This document shows, one piece after another, positions 1-11,716 of a stretch of 64,000 nt of DNA. The notes beneath the pieces are model-generated. The model did not search any database, had not been told where the DNA came from, and saw only the letters and a list, made by a program, of their open reading frames with translations. Position 1 is the first letter of the stretch. Every line of letters begins with the position of its first letter. The position numbers were made by a program, and so were the translations under genes. The DNA is from Podocnemis expansa (lineage: Eukaryota; Chordata; Testudines; Podocnemididae), in assembly GCA_007922195.1 (NCBI GenBank), contig ML681992.1:36431681-36495680 (forward strand), read 5' to 3'.

Positions 1-2512
1 CCATGCTGATAACTCTTGAAGCTTCTACTATGCCTCAATATTTGTCTTCCACAGACTAAACAGCCTGACCACAATGATTCGAGTATCTTTTAAGAGTAAT
101 ATTGGAAGGAACGTATGTTACATTTTTCATGCACATTGAATCATCTTCCTTTCAATATGAAGAGGGCAATAAAGAAGTCACTGCCATGTCTGGCATTTGT
201 GACGTGAGTAAAGTACAGGGAAGAACAAAATGACAGGATTCTGAAATGTACTATGGCTAATATATTGCTTTTTTGTGATTAAGAGCTTGTAGATTCTACA
301 TCTGTTGCCTTTGTGACTGACTAATAAGAACTGTGGGTCAAATTCTGCTTTTAGAGCCAACCATGCAGCTCTTACTGGAGTCATTGGAAGGTATAAATGA
401 TTAGCCAATGACAGACTTTTCCCATTTGTTTTTATTTCAACTGAATTATGATCTATTTCTTTTGCATCTGGATATCAAAACATTAGGTCAGTCATTTTAG
501 GTCAATAGGCATATTTTTAGATAATTGTATTTATTCCAGAATGACATGCTGCATGATAAATGGGCACTCAGCTTCTTGGTTTGAAAAATGATACCATCAG
601 TCCTTTTTATACATGGACTGGAAAACTACTTCTAAAGGTAACATTTATTGTGCACATATGCAAACAGGACAGGCAATGTAACACATTGAAAATGCTTCCC
701 CCTCCGCTTCCCTTGTATACTTTTGCCAAACTGGCACCTTTTTTATATTTTGTTTACTTGCTTCTCCTAAGCTCAGAGCTATTTACAGAAATTACATTGT
801 TCATTGATGGGAGCCTCAATTAAAGGCCTCAGGATTGGTATGAGAGGAAAATTTTCAATTCAGAGCTTGCTATTGACATCATTTCTTCTCAGCTTGGTAA
901 AGTTGAAGGTTAACGTCATCTGTTCTAGACATTTCAGAATAGTCACAGAGCCTTTCTCGGTGGTTCAGTGCCTGGCCATCCATTCAGAGGAACAGTAATC
1001 CATATGGAAAAATTAGCTCAATGTTACTACACTGCAGATTAATACTTGAGCCTTAGTTAGGAATGTTCGCAGCATCGTGGGACTCTTTTCTTCCTTGATC
1101 AATTTCTTAAAATAGGATTCTTCATCAGAGGCTGAAAAGAGGAGGACTGAACTGAAGTATAATTTTTCCATTGCCATGTCTTTTTTAGGAAAAAAATACA
1201 TAAGATTTTTTTTTAAAGTCCCATGCAAAAAATTACACAATTAGATTATGAGTTACACTCTGAAATGTTGTACAGGATGTTGATAGTTTGCATACCATGA
1301 TAACTTTCAATAGGATATTTGTCAGGACCTATTTAATGCATAAACACGGATATATAAAGCGAAGAATATGACAACTATCTGCATTCTTTACATCAGAACA
1401 CTTCCCAGCAACATTTTTCCTCTTTCCCATGGTTTACTTTCAACTCAGCCTTGATTTAGACAAATTCTCCTTAAGAATACCAATATTACAGAAAGAATAT
1501 TCCTTCTCACTTGAGACATTCCTTAACCTGAATGGTTAAAAAAACAAAAGTCTTGTCTAATGAGATAGGTGAAAAGGGCAGTGAACTGAGGTGTAAAATT
1601 TTAAAAGCACTCAGGTAAAGGTCACCCTTTGCCAGTCTGCTTTGACAAGCATCAGCTTTAAAGGGCATATCTGCCTTCAGAGCAAAAAATACGTTAGCTA
1701 TTCTGTTTAAGAGGTATGTTCAGATGACTTCCTTTGAAAAAGTAATTTTGAAATCTATTTATTTATTTCTTCTGTAATGTGCATTAATGAAATAATCACA
1801 TCTTCCTCTTTTCTGAGTTCTTTAAAATGAATGATTACACCACAGAAAAATATTCAGCTAAAATTAACTATTTTTTTCATAGGAAAATTGAACTTAAACA
1901 TGATTAGAGGTCAACTTTTAAGAAGTTGTTTGGCTTGGATGAAACATGCCTATTAAATTTCAGGTTTACTTTCCTGCTGTATAGAAAAGCAAATAACTCA
2001 TTATTACATGGGCTAACAATCTGGACAGGGTTTAGAATTTTAAGTACTCCTAAAAGTACATCCTGCATTAATTTTGCCTGGATTGCAAGATGAGGCTCTT
2101 AGAACCAAAATGAGATAGCTGTTTTTAAGCATAGCATATTGACTGAAAGACCTTTGTGGTACAGAAGCCTGATTTTATTCCCTTTCTTATTTCTTCCCAT
2201 TAGCATTTTTTTTTATTTCTGTCTTGAAAGCCACAATTTATGAGAGGTTGATAGAATGCATTTAAATTTCTAAGAATTGTTTCTGTGAACAATGAAAAAA
2301 ACTCAATAAAAATGTAAAGCACATAAACTTACCCTAATTTGATTTGAGAAAGCAGGTTTCAAAAAAATACCCAGAAATAGTTTGTACATAGATGAGAGTC
2401 AAGAAATTTAAGATATGCAGCTTTTTATCTTCCCACAATCACCCACATATGAGCCACTAAATGAGATTGTAGCCAGAAAGTGATCTGGATCATACACCAG
2501 AAAAATACTTAC
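1..2512 (-). other. GRIA4: GRIA4 intron 9 (partial)
   Basis: AT-rich intronic sequence downstream of exon 9. I looked for the next ligand-binding-domain exon on the minus strand and did not find it. No clear repeat, RNA gene or long conserved-looking open frame was seen. Confidence 0.6.
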
Positions 2513-2620
2513 CAAAATTGTAGTTACAACTACTGTTCTGTTCTCAATGGCTGTCTCATTTCCGAGTGAAGGTTCATGCTGAATCAGAACTAACTTATCC
2601 ATATCATTCCAGTAGCCAAT
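2513..2620 (-). CDS. GRIA4: GRIA4 exon 9 (linker and first strand of ligand-binding domain)
   Basis: 108-nt phase-0 exon encoding 36 residues, [20 protein letters not shown] then [16 protein letters not shown]. The last part is the first beta strand of the S1 half of the glutamate-binding domain. It has two consensus N-glycosylation sites (NET, NRT). The linker residues [10 protein letters not shown] differ from the mammalian sequence I remember, in a region known to be variable between subunits and species. The acceptor is GTTGTAG and the donor is TTG|GTAAG. The next exon (ESPYVM…) is not in the window and must lie before base 1. Confidence 0.95.
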
Positions 2621-3054
2621 CTACAACACAAAATATAATTTTTGCAGTAATTTAAAAGCATAAACATAAGATATTACAAGAAGAATAATATTATTGTCAT
2701 TTAGCTGTTGTTCCAGAATGGCACCCTTTAAGTAAAGAATGAACCTGTCACAACCATTTATTGAACACATCTATAGCTGGATTCCATACTTTAAGGAGAA
2801 GTTCATCCATAGTCAAAGGTCTAGAAAAGGACTTTGTACAACTGAAGACACATATAGTTTCAAGATTAAGTGGGAAATGCTCAGCACATGAGGATTCACA
2901 TTATTTCTGCCTCCTCTGACTATGTTCATTAAAAATCTTTTGTGCATTCTTTTGTCTGCATCACAGCAATGAAGCGTCTTAGAATCAGAGTTCATTGTGT
3001 ACAAACACATGCAGTAATTGAACTGAAGGTTGTATTTTTTCCTCGTTTATGAAA

Positions 3055-3114
3055 GACACTGATAAACAATATTTTGCCATGCAAGACACTGATAAATAAT
3101 ATTTTGCCATACAA
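3055..3114. repeat. 30-bp tandem duplication
   Basis: Two adjacent 30-bp units (3055-3084 and 3085-3114) starting GACACTGATAAA and differing at about two positions. A simple local duplication in intron 8. Confidence 0.85.
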
Positions 3115-3640
3115 AACTTTCACTAAATATAAGAAGCATTTTCCCTTTCCCTTACCCTGCTGGTAAAAAATGTAGAAGTCTTGATTTAGGTATCTGCAGC
3201 TGACAAAAAATTATGAGTGTTGCTGATTTAGTGCAAAGGTAGTTTTCTTTTATTAACACGCTGTACTGATGGAAAATACACTTTTTCATCCAGACAGCCA
3301 TGGATTCGTATACACAATTGCTAGCTTAAAATGTCAAGTTCCTGTTAAATTTGGGACCAACTGAAGGCCGAACATGGGTTCTGAAACCTGACTGTTTGGA
3401 AGCTCATTAAATGAAGAACGATTGTTTTGCAGTGTGTGATTTCTCACTGCTGAGAAGTTCAGGAGTGAAGCAATGAGTCAAATGATGTGCTATGTGTTGT
3501 AAAGTCAGCATCACATCAAAACAATGACAAAGAGAAAGAAGGTTGGTTATAAAGGAATGTCAAGCAGGTTTTCTAAGTACATGTAGCATTGCGTGTGCCT
3601 TTCTCTCTCTGAAATGCAGAATCTGCACTAAGATAATTCT

Positions 3641-3870
3641 TGTTCAGAAAACCAAACAGGGAGTTCTGTGGCACTTAAAGACCAACAAATTTATTTATTT
3701 ATTGAGCTTTCATGGGAGAAAATCCCACTTCATCAGATGCTTTGAAGATGGAGGAACTTAGAGAATGGGAGGAAATAAACACAAGGAAGTGTAAGACATG
3801 GGATCAGGTCACACTGTGACAGCAAATCAAAGCAGTTAAGATTCAAACACTGTGAAACAAATTACTGAAT
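3641..3870 (-). mobile_element. Penelope-like element tail with hammerhead-like motif
   Basis: Minus-strand copy of the tail found in the longer Penelope-like element at 42930-44220 (same CCATCTTC-AAAGCATCTGATG and GTGCCACAGAACTCC blocks in order). It contains CTGATGA (3736 to 3730), a stem pairing GTGGGA with TCCCAT, then GAAAGCTC (3711 to 3704). Those are the core elements of a hammerhead ribozyme. The outer stem is broken because the sequence after the expected cleavage position has mutated. The start toward 3870 is approximate and no target duplication was found. Confidence 0.75.
3698..3745 (-). ncRNA. Hammerhead-ribozyme-like motif in Penelope tail (core intact, stem I broken)
   Basis: Core CUGAUGA and GAAA flank a 6-bp stem II (with one G-U pair and one unpaired A after the core). 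The A-G-C-U following GAA is a self-complementary minimal stem III, as described for Penelope hammerheads that work as dimers. Stem I, GCAU before the core, lacks its AUGC partner after the cleavage position, so activity is unlikely in this copy. Confidence 0.6.
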
Positions 3871-3968
3871 AAAAGCCAAACATACAAAATATTTATAGAG
3901 AAAGCCATGAGATAGCATGTAATAAGTTCAGTTATTATAAATGAAAAAATAGAGCCAAATTTAGCCCA

Positions 3969-4690
3969 GACTCATAGACTCAAAGGTCAAAAGGGACCAA
4001 TATGATCATTTAGTCTGACTTCCTGCACAATGCAAGCCATAGAACCTCACCCACCACCTCCTGCAATAAACCTCTCGCCTATGACTGAGTTAGTAAAGTC
4101 CTCAAGTCATGACTTAAAGACTTTAAAGTACAGAGAATTCACCAGCAACTGAGTAATGCCCCAAGCTATAGAAGAAAGCAAACTGCCTCCGTTCCCCTCC
4201 ACCAAAACCTTTTCCAATCTGCCCTAGAGGAAAATTCCTTTCTGACCCCAATATGGTAATCAGCTAAACCCTGAACCTGAACATGAGAGCAAGACTCATC
4301 AGTCAGACAATCAAGAAAGAATTATCTGTAATAACTCAGAACCCGCCCCATCAATAGTCCTGTCGGCATACCTATCACTAGGAATAATGATCAGTCAATT
4401 ACCAAAGTAGGCTGTCTCAGTATACCACCTCTTCCATGAATTTATCAAACTCGGTTTTGAAACCAGCTAGATATTTTTGCCCCCACTACTCCCTTTGGAA
4501 TGCTATTCCAGAACTTCAATCCTGTGAAGGATAGAACCTGTATCTAATTTCAAGTCTAAACTTCCTAATGGCCAGTTTATCATTATTTCTTGCGTTCACA
4601 TTGTTGCTGAACTTAATTTATCTCCGGCCCTGGTGGTTATTCCTCTCTCATACTTATACAGAGCAATCATTACCTCACTTGTACCCATAT
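3969..4690 (-). mobile_element. CR1 LINE 3' end fragment
   Basis: Antisense copy of the CR1 3' region. It starts with the terminal block (AGGTCAAAAGGGACC, then TAGTCTGACTTCCTGCACAA) and runs into the region before the 3' UTR (CCCCCACTACTCCCTTTGGAA). It matches in reverse the tail of the plus-strand CR1 copy ending near 49600. It is 5'-truncated, as is usual for CR1. The inner limit is approximate. Confidence 0.9.
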
Positions 4691-5473
4691 ACATATATGT
4701 TGAATTTGGTTCTTCAGTCAAGAATGTCAAGAATGAGTGCTCAGATTTAGGCTCCTTAATCTATTTCTGCAGCTAGATCAGTGGTCTGATTTTGGAAAGT
4801 GCTAAGCACTGTAGTAGCTATTGAAGTCATCCAGAAACTGCATTTAAGTCACTGGGAACTGTTGGGTGCTCAACACGCTGGAAAATCAGACTACCAGTTT
4901 AGCCGCCTGAATTTGGATTTAGGATGGAAGCCAGATCTAACTTTATGCACCAATATATTTGAAAGTTTTGGCTTTATTATTTCAGAGATGGAGAATATCA
5001 CAGATAAAGCAAATCTAAACACTTGGATTTATTTACTCCATCTGTATTCACTATACAGAATGTATGACTCCAAGCAGCTCCCCACACCCAGCTCTGTTTA
5101 TAGATAGAAAAGCTAAGGGCAACAAAATGTCATTTTTCGAAAATTTTGATGCATAAGTCATTGTGACAGGGAAGGGAATCGCTGAAATGATATTGTCAGA
5201 TGATTCATCAGTGATGTTACAGAGGGCATGGAAACCAGATATTTAGTTCAATTAGGTATCTATTTCTGATGTATTATCCAGGATGTCATGCTGGATCACA
5301 GCAATGATCCAGCAAGTTAGGTATTGTTCCTCAGGAAGTTAAAAATACCAGATCCTCACAGAAATCTGATGATACTCTTTCCCTAAATCCTGAATATGTT
5401 TATAATGTATCTTGCCAATTGCAAGCATCTAGCTCATTTGTGTGGGTGCTGAGGAGAACTCCTTTCTGACCTT

Positions 5474-6317
5474 CAGGGGTTAAAGTATAATTTGGTGGGC
5501 CTCAGAACCCTCCTAAATTTTCAAGCCCCCCCTCATGCAGGTCAAGGCCCCCTTTACCCACCCCAGCTACTGCCTCCCAAAGCTTGCCCCCCACCCCAGC
5601 TACTGCTCCCCAAATGCCTGCCCCACCACCCCAGCTACTGCTCCTCCACCCCAGCTACTACCCTCTGGCCACTGTCTCACTGCTGGTCCCCCAAACCTTT
5701 TCCCAAACCCCTCCTGAAGCCCCCATCTCGCCACTGGTTCCCCAACCCTTTCCCAATGTCCTGCTGTGCCGCGCTGTCTTCCCCTGATGCTCTGAGCCAA
5801 CCCCCTCCCATGCGCCCTTTCCCTGCTGGGCTTGCTCACCTGACCCTGACCCCCCCCCCCCGGGCCCTCTTACCTGGCTGCCATGACAATCTGCTGCCAC
5901 GTCCACTACCTGGCTGGAAGACAGTCTTCTAGCTGGTAGGGAACTGCTCTGCCCCAGGCTGAGGCTCCAGCCCGGAGCCTGCTCTCACTGAGCATGCTCA
6001 GACCTCTGAACTGGCTCAGTGAGAGCAGGCTCAGGGCAGGTGATTTAAAATCTCCCAGCCAGAGGCAGGTCCCTGCCCTGCCAGAATGGCATTCCGGGGC
6101 CTGTTATTTTTAGGGGCTCACTATTCAGCAGGCCCCTAAAAATAGAAAAGGGAGCTGGAATGCTACATTGTGGTGCCCACTATTTTTAAATGATGGACCC
6201 TAGAATGCAGTGTTCTGGCTCCATTTTCTATTTTTAGGGGCCCCAGAATTTTGAGCCCCTAAAAATAGTGGGCCCCAGAATGCCATTCCAGTGCATTCTG
6301 GCTTACTTTAACTCCTG
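5474..6317 (+). mobile_element. hAT-like non-autonomous transposon, family A copy 1 (844 bp)
   Basis: Terminal inverted repeats CAGGGGTTAAAGTA and TACTTTAACTCCTG are flanked by an 8-bp target duplication, CTGACCTT/CTGACTTC (6 of 8 identical), the hAT hallmark. The interior is C-rich on the left and has two internal inverted repeats of CTATTTTTAGGGGC-type on the right (6104-6146 and 6227-6268). Related copies are at 47344-48115 (inverted) and 63059-63608. Open frames inside are compositional shadows and no transposase is recognisable. Confidence 0.88.
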
Positions 6318-6894
6318 CTGACTTCTATGTATATTTTATATAAGAAACATGCAAGAAAGTATGACATTTGATTACTCTGTGTAACAGGAATAAAGCATCT
6401 GGCTACATGTTAGAGCCCACATACGTACCCAAAAAATGTGAAAATTTAAGTGGAAATAAGAGCATGCGATAGACAATGTACAGTGCTTGCAGACTTATGG
6501 ATATCTAAATCTGTTCAGGTTATCAGGATTATGTCTTGGGAAAGAGCAGAATGGTATTGACTGCCTGTAAATGATGCTTATCTCCCATGGTTGACAAGGA
6601 GATATAATGGACTGGATCCTCAACTAGTGTAAATTAGTGTAGTTCTGTTGAAACCAATGAGCTATGCTGATTTATATCAGTGGAGGATCTGTCCCAGTGG
6701 CACATATACAACTTGCATGACAGATATTCATTAGACTGTGGGCTAGAGCTTTGGTGTCTATCGTAAATCTGATTGTTAGACCTCCCTCTCATGCTAAAAC
6801 ATAATGGGTGCTTGTTGTCTTTAAGATAAGGGATCAGTAATAAATGTTGACCTTCCACAGTTAACGCATGACTTCATTGCCTTATGCCACCTGA

Positions 6895-7260
6895 GAAATG
6901 AAAGTTACTTACCTGGAACTGAGGACTTTGCATGCTCTTGCTCATGGGATGCACTGACCTGTGTAACCTGAATGGTCGAAGTCTAGCTAGTAGTGACTGT
7001 TGGTGTGCTTGTCTCTTTCCCTTCCTTCAGTGAATGTCAAGTGTTCAAGGGTGAGAGTATAAAAAGATTGGGGTGCTTCAGCCACATAAATTTCTTCCCT
7101 TACAATCCCAAGCTGGTTAGCTGGACTCCAAGGTAGTACAGAAAGCCAGGTGAGCAGTGTGAATACACAGAGTTCATCTCAAAGAACCTCTGTTACAGGT
7201 ATGTAACCTTCATTTTTCCTTTGAGTATGCTCTGTATATTCCAATTCATGAAAGACATTA
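6895..7260. repeat. Inverted-repeat block resembling a DIRS-type terminal repeat
   Basis: The arm at about 6897-6932 (AGTTACTTACCTGGAACTGA) is an imperfect inverted copy of the arm at about 7183-7220 (GTTACAGGTATGTAACCTTC), roughly 80 percent over 35 bp by eye. A TATAAAAAG sequence lies between them near 7058. The motif around the right arm (AAGAACC…GTTACAGGTA…GTAACC) resembles terminal repeats of turtle DIRS elements as I remember them. No TSD was found. The class assignment is tentative. Confidence 0.4.
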
Positions 7261-7425
7261 ACAAGCAATATGCCAAGTCAGTGTGGCGGGACCATGGAGT
7301 CTTAATTAAATAAGGACTGAAGGACTGTTTTGCCAAATCCCCTGAGGAATGGACAATTCTCTCAATTTATTCTCTTCCTTAAGATATATTCTAACTTTTT
7401 GTAAAGTGTTTGTATAGAATTAATA

Positions 7426-7611
7426 ACACATTTATTTTTTGCTTGAGTTTTTGTGGGTGAAGTCCCACTTCATCAGATATGGGAAAAACTTACAGTATAA
7501 AACTTCACATATGAAAGTTCATGCAAAAACTCAATTTATTACTCTTTAAAAGTGTCACAGGACTCCTTGCTTATTTTGCTGAACTAGAACAACACAACTA
7601 ACCCTTTTGAA
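7426..7611 (+). mobile_element. Penelope tail, hairpin (inverted-dimer) insertion
   Basis: 186-bp insertion flanked by a perfect 15-bp target duplication, TGTATAGAATTAATA (7411-7425 and 7612-7626). The left part is an antisense Penelope tail including a decayed hammerhead (CTGATGA intact, GAAAGC changed to AAAAAC). The right part is a sense tail ending in GTCACAGGACTCCTTG and the terminal AACTAGAACAACACAAC block. The two halves are inverted relative to each other. Confidence 0.85.
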
Positions 7612-8325
7612 TGTATAGAATTAATATTTTCCTTCTACTTCTTTGTATGTGCAATACACAGTTTTAGGTACTGTTTAAATTGTTTAGTCTAAATATAATG
7701 CCCCCCCCCTTTTTTTTTTACATGTAGAGTATATAGTTTAGCTTCCCTATCTTGAGCATGAACTTTTGAGAATGAAATCAGTAAAATTATAAACTGGTTT
7801 AAGTGCAAATCAGAGACCACTTTCAGTAAAATCCTACGATGCATATGAAGAATTACTTTATCTTTATGGAAATATTGATTGCTGGATCAGTCATGCCTTT
7901 CACTTATATTTCTTACTGAAGTGATTGCTATAAATACCCCCTGTTTTTATGAACAGATGAAAAAAAAAATTCCCCAGAGGTTTAAAAGGTGGTCTCATCA
8001 ACTATGACAGTACTAAGTTCAGACCCCAATATGGTACAGGGTATTTTATTGGATGGGATGGCATAAATTATTATGGTCTTATAAATATCTCAGTTAGGTA
8101 TCTTATCATCATTACTAAAGATTAATTATTCCTCCACAGGTACATCTTATGGTGAGAATATTTACTGAAGATAGTGAAAAAGCAGCTCCTTTAAGACACA
8201 ATCAATACTCTAATATAAAATTAATTGGTACGGTATATGGATCTATATCATGCATAATAAATAAAATAAAGATTTTTCCATTTACAACTATATAATTTCT
8301 GTATGGACTCTTTTCTGGACTATAA

Positions 8326-9067
8326 GGGTATGTTCACACACACTTCTTATTTCGAAACAACAGAGGTCATTTCAAAATAAGAACTGCCATGGCCACACAA
8401 CGCACGGCCATTTTGAAACAAGCAAACCGCTTGTTTCGAAATGGCCACCGTTCTTTCGGAATGGCTAAAACCTCGTTTGGTTTCAAAACAGGGTTGTTTC
8501 GAAACCAGTGGTTTCGAAACAGCCCTGTGCGGACATGTTGTTTCGGAACACTTTGTTCCGAAACAACATTTGACCTCCGTCCCAGGGTGCTAAGCACCCT
8601 GGGAGGAAGGGCTGCCCCCTCAGCACCCTGGCCAGGGAACCCTCAGCACCCTCGCCAGGGTGCTGAGGGGTATCCACTGGCCGGTGGAGGGGACTGCAGG
8701 CACCCGCAGGATGCAGTGCAGAAGGGCACTGCACCCCGCGGGTGTCTGCAGGGGACAGTGGACACCCACGGGGTGCAGCACCTGGCTGCACTGCACTCTG
8801 CAGGTGCCTGCACAGGGCTGCAGTCACCCGCGGGGCGAGGCAGACACCCTGCAGACACCCCTCTGCGCTGCACCCTGTGGGTGCCTGCAATCCCCTCTCC
8901 AAGCAAAATAGCAGGCCCACACTGTGGACCTGCTATTTTGCTGCCTTATTTCGAAGACACTGTTTTTGTCCTTCGAAATAAGGTGTTTCGAAATAAAGAG
9001 TTATTTCAAAACAGCTTGTTTCAAAACGTCTTGTTTCGAAACAAGCCCCCCCTGTGTGAACACAGCC
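8326..9067. mobile_element. Palindrome-array DNA transposon 1 (PIF/Harbinger-like, TTTCGAAA type)
   Basis: 742 bp with terminal inverted repeats GGGTATGTTCACAC and GTGTGAACACAGCC, and a TAA duplication (8323-8325, 9068-9070), the 3-bp target preference of PIF/Harbinger. Both ends are packed with TTTCGAAA-type palindromes. The middle (about 8570-8900) is GC-rich with repeated TGCAGG/CCTGCA words and a hairpin AGGGTGCTAAGCACCCT. The 285-codon open frame across it is a by-product of composition, with no recognisable domain. Confidence 0.8.
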
Positions 9068-10069
9068 TAACAGTACAGCCTGCACCTATAATAATAAAAA
9101 TTTTCTCTCGATATCCTAGAGTCCTATTTCTCATGCTGTTAAATGAAGATACCGAAGATTCAGATGGTAAACTATCCCAGTTTGTTGAATACCAAGACTG
9201 TTATCAGTGGCAGAGGCTCAATTACAGTCTCTTGACAGATGATTAAGTGCAGATACCACTGCTGTCTGGGCCATGCTGCTGCTAATCAAATCATTTTGGC
9301 TTTGTCTTCTTTATTATCTCTGAATAAAGTAAAGGGGGGAACATGCATACATTAAGTCTTCACTCCTGTGCATTAGAAGTGTATCTGATATTGAGTCACT
9401 GTCTCTACTTGCTCACAAAAAATCTTTGACACTTGCAGTTGCTATTGGATGGGAAAAAAAGATCTATTATTAGATTACCTCATAAACTGAAGAGATGTGT
9501 TATCACTATTCTATCAAGGACCATTCTTGTTTTTGGTACGACAACTTGCTCAGATGATCTGCAAGGGTATTTTCTTCCCCCACTAAATGTATTGTTATTG
9601 GGTTAACCTTGTGTTCCATACACCATCTCTAAAGGCTGTGTGCCTCTGTGCATATTTGTGGGGATTTCTTCTTGTTTGTTCAAATAATATGGCACCCCTA
9701 CATTGTCAGTTACATTCTGAACTACTGTGTTGTAGCTGAGGTAGAAACTACTTACCGCTTATTATAGTTCTAATATATTGATTTATAGTGTGTTTCCTTT
9801 TGTTGATCAATGTGCTCTGACTAACAATATATTGTCTAATGCCAGTGCAGATGCTCCCATCACATGTAGATTGATCAGAGGTGAGCATTACTGAGGACAA
9901 AGGGGAATTGAAAAGTGTACCCTTCACGTCATTTTGAGTATTTTTCCACCACATGTCACTTTGACACTCTTCAAGACATTTTGAATATTTCTCCCCCACA
10001 TAAGTGAACTGCTGTGGAATGAGTGCATAGTGTGCTGCTGTCTGGGTCTGGGAGACTGTTCATGGTTAT

Positions 10070-10998
10070 CTTTCATATTAATATTTCATATTTGCAATAA
10101 TCCATAGGTGATATATGATGTTTGGTATCAATAGAAAGGCTATAATCTGCTAGTAATGATTATATGGTTTATATGTAGGTATCATACCTGTATTAGAAAT
10201 TAGGAATCTATTTGTTTTATGTGTGTTCCAAGTTATTTGATTCTAAGGCAATCCCAGACTGGGTGTCTGCAAAACCACTGTCCGCTTGGTGGCCCATCAA
10301 GGGAACTCCCAGCTACAGTTGGCCTAGGAAGAAATCTGTTTGACCAGTCATCCAGACTGGCCATTTGGCTCAACTCCATTTTGATTTGGCAAGGACTCTG
10401 AGAGCATTGGAAAGCCAAAGGTGATAAAAGGCAGTGGCCCCATCTCCATTTTGTCTTCAGTCTGCAACCAACACCCTCCTTTGAAACCATTCTGTTGCAC
10501 CTGAACAAAAGACTGAGACCTATGCGGGTGCTGGGTGCATACCAGAGGAACTGGACTAACCTGCAAACTACAGATTCTTCAAGGACTTGCCTTCTATGGT
10601 CTCAAAATCATTCATATGTATGTGATTCACTTTAACATCTCGTATATTTTGTTTGTTTTGTTTTTATATTAAACCTTTAGTTGTAGTTGGCTGGCAGCAT
10701 GGTATTTTGGGTAAGATCCAAGCCTATATTGTTCTGGGTGATGTGGCTGACCCTTTGGGATCAGGAGAACCTATTTCTTTAAGAGACACAGTGACTAGGT
10801 TGGGACTGGAAGAGCTGATGTACAATAAAGGGGGCTGTTTCTATTTTGTTATGCCTGGTGAGAACCCGAGTGGAGAATCAGAAGCATGTTTTGTTACTGA
10901 CTGGGAGACTGGTTTAAGTACCGCCCCTCACTGATTTGGGGGTTTGGCCCCTGGTTTTGCAGCTTGCCCTGATTTTGGCACATTCAGAAGGTTATCCC
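10070..10998 (+). repeat. Dispersed ~1-kb repeat, copy A (LTR-like, unclassified)
   Basis: Shares ordered blocks with 34558-35529: AATATTAATATTTC near the start, ACTRAGACCYATKCRGGT in the middle, GCAGCATGGTATTTTG (10694-10709) followed by CCTTTGGGATCAGGA, and GCAGCTTGCCCTGA (10959-10972). It resembles an LTR or LTR-internal repeat of turtles. No TSD or TG..CA ends could be fixed. The 93-codon frame at 10653-10934 is inside it and shows no domain. Confidence 0.65.
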
Positions 10999-11286
10999 AG
11001 GAGGCCCGAGTCACAGAGAGTATAACTGCCCAGGTTAACAACAACAGACCCAGCAACCAGAGAAAATGAGAATTGATTGACATGGTACATTTAGAGGGAG
11101 TTATACAAACATTTTTATAAATTGTTTAGGAGAAAAGCTCTTGCCACAGTTGAATCTAGAATCTGTCCCATAAATAAAATTTGCTGAGTTAGGACCAGAA
11201 TGAACTTTATTTGTAGTCTCAGACTGGCAAAATTTGGAACATATACTTCTAATAGGATGATGTTTTTATTAACCAGTCATCCAGAG

Positions 11287-11716
11287 GGGTATGTCTACAT
11301 TGGAGGCTCTGTTAAGTCGACTTAACAACGTTGAACTTAAGTCCATTTAAAGTCAACCTTCTTAAGTCGACTTAGAAAGTCCATATTGAAAACTCCTTTT
11401 GACTGCCTGTGTCCACACTGGCAGGGGATAGGTTGACGGAAGAGTAGTGCATTGTGGGTAATTGTCCCACACAGCACCAGAGAAGTGCCCCCTGGAGGCC
11501 AATTAGGTCAACTTAAGGGCTTTTCCCATCTACATTGGTTTAAGTCAACTTAATAAGGTTGACTTAAGTGTTAAGTTGATCTTAAGAGGTGGTGTTATTA
11601 AGTCAAATTAAAGAAGCACATAAGTCAACTTAAAAAAATCCCAGTGTAGATGCAGGAGTCTGTAGGTCGACTTAACTTTCCTTAAGTCAACCTAAGGCTC
11701 CAGTGTAGACATACCC
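11287..11716. mobile_element. Palindrome-array DNA transposon 2 (TAAGTCGACTTA type)
   Basis: 430 bp with long terminal inverted repeats (GGGTATGTCTACATTGGAGG at the left, and its near-complement ending GTGTAGACATACCC). The interior holds many copies of a TAAGTCGACTTA palindrome and TCAA/TTGA decayed forms, including a perfect 16-bp palindrome GTTAAGTCGACTTAAC at 11311-11326. Same array type as 56080-56496. No coding capacity. Confidence 0.88.

Noticed and set aside
1..2512. Search for GRIA4 exon 10 (ESPYVM…)
   Set aside because: No match on the minus strand; it is taken to lie before base 1.
3641..3740. First taken for a tRNA-derived SINE (GTGGCACTTAAAGACTAAC repeat)
   Set aside because: The same sequence forms the 3' part of a Penelope-like element at 42930-44220, and the insertions carry 13-15 bp duplications. 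A SINE is not needed.
5492..5932. 146-codon proline-rich open frame and overlapping frames
   Set aside because: Sits in the C-rich half of a hAT element. Proline richness follows from CCN codons; no homology is seen.
8389..9246. 285-codon open frame on the plus strand
   Set aside because: It lies mostly within palindrome-array element 1, including its GC-rich core. The protein is compositional (repeats of FRN and cysteine/proline-rich stretches) and shows no domain.
11287..11716. Regular short palindromes considered as a CRISPR-like array
   Set aside because: Spacing is irregular, there are no constant-length spacers, and the sequence is within a vertebrate intron and bounded by transposon ends.
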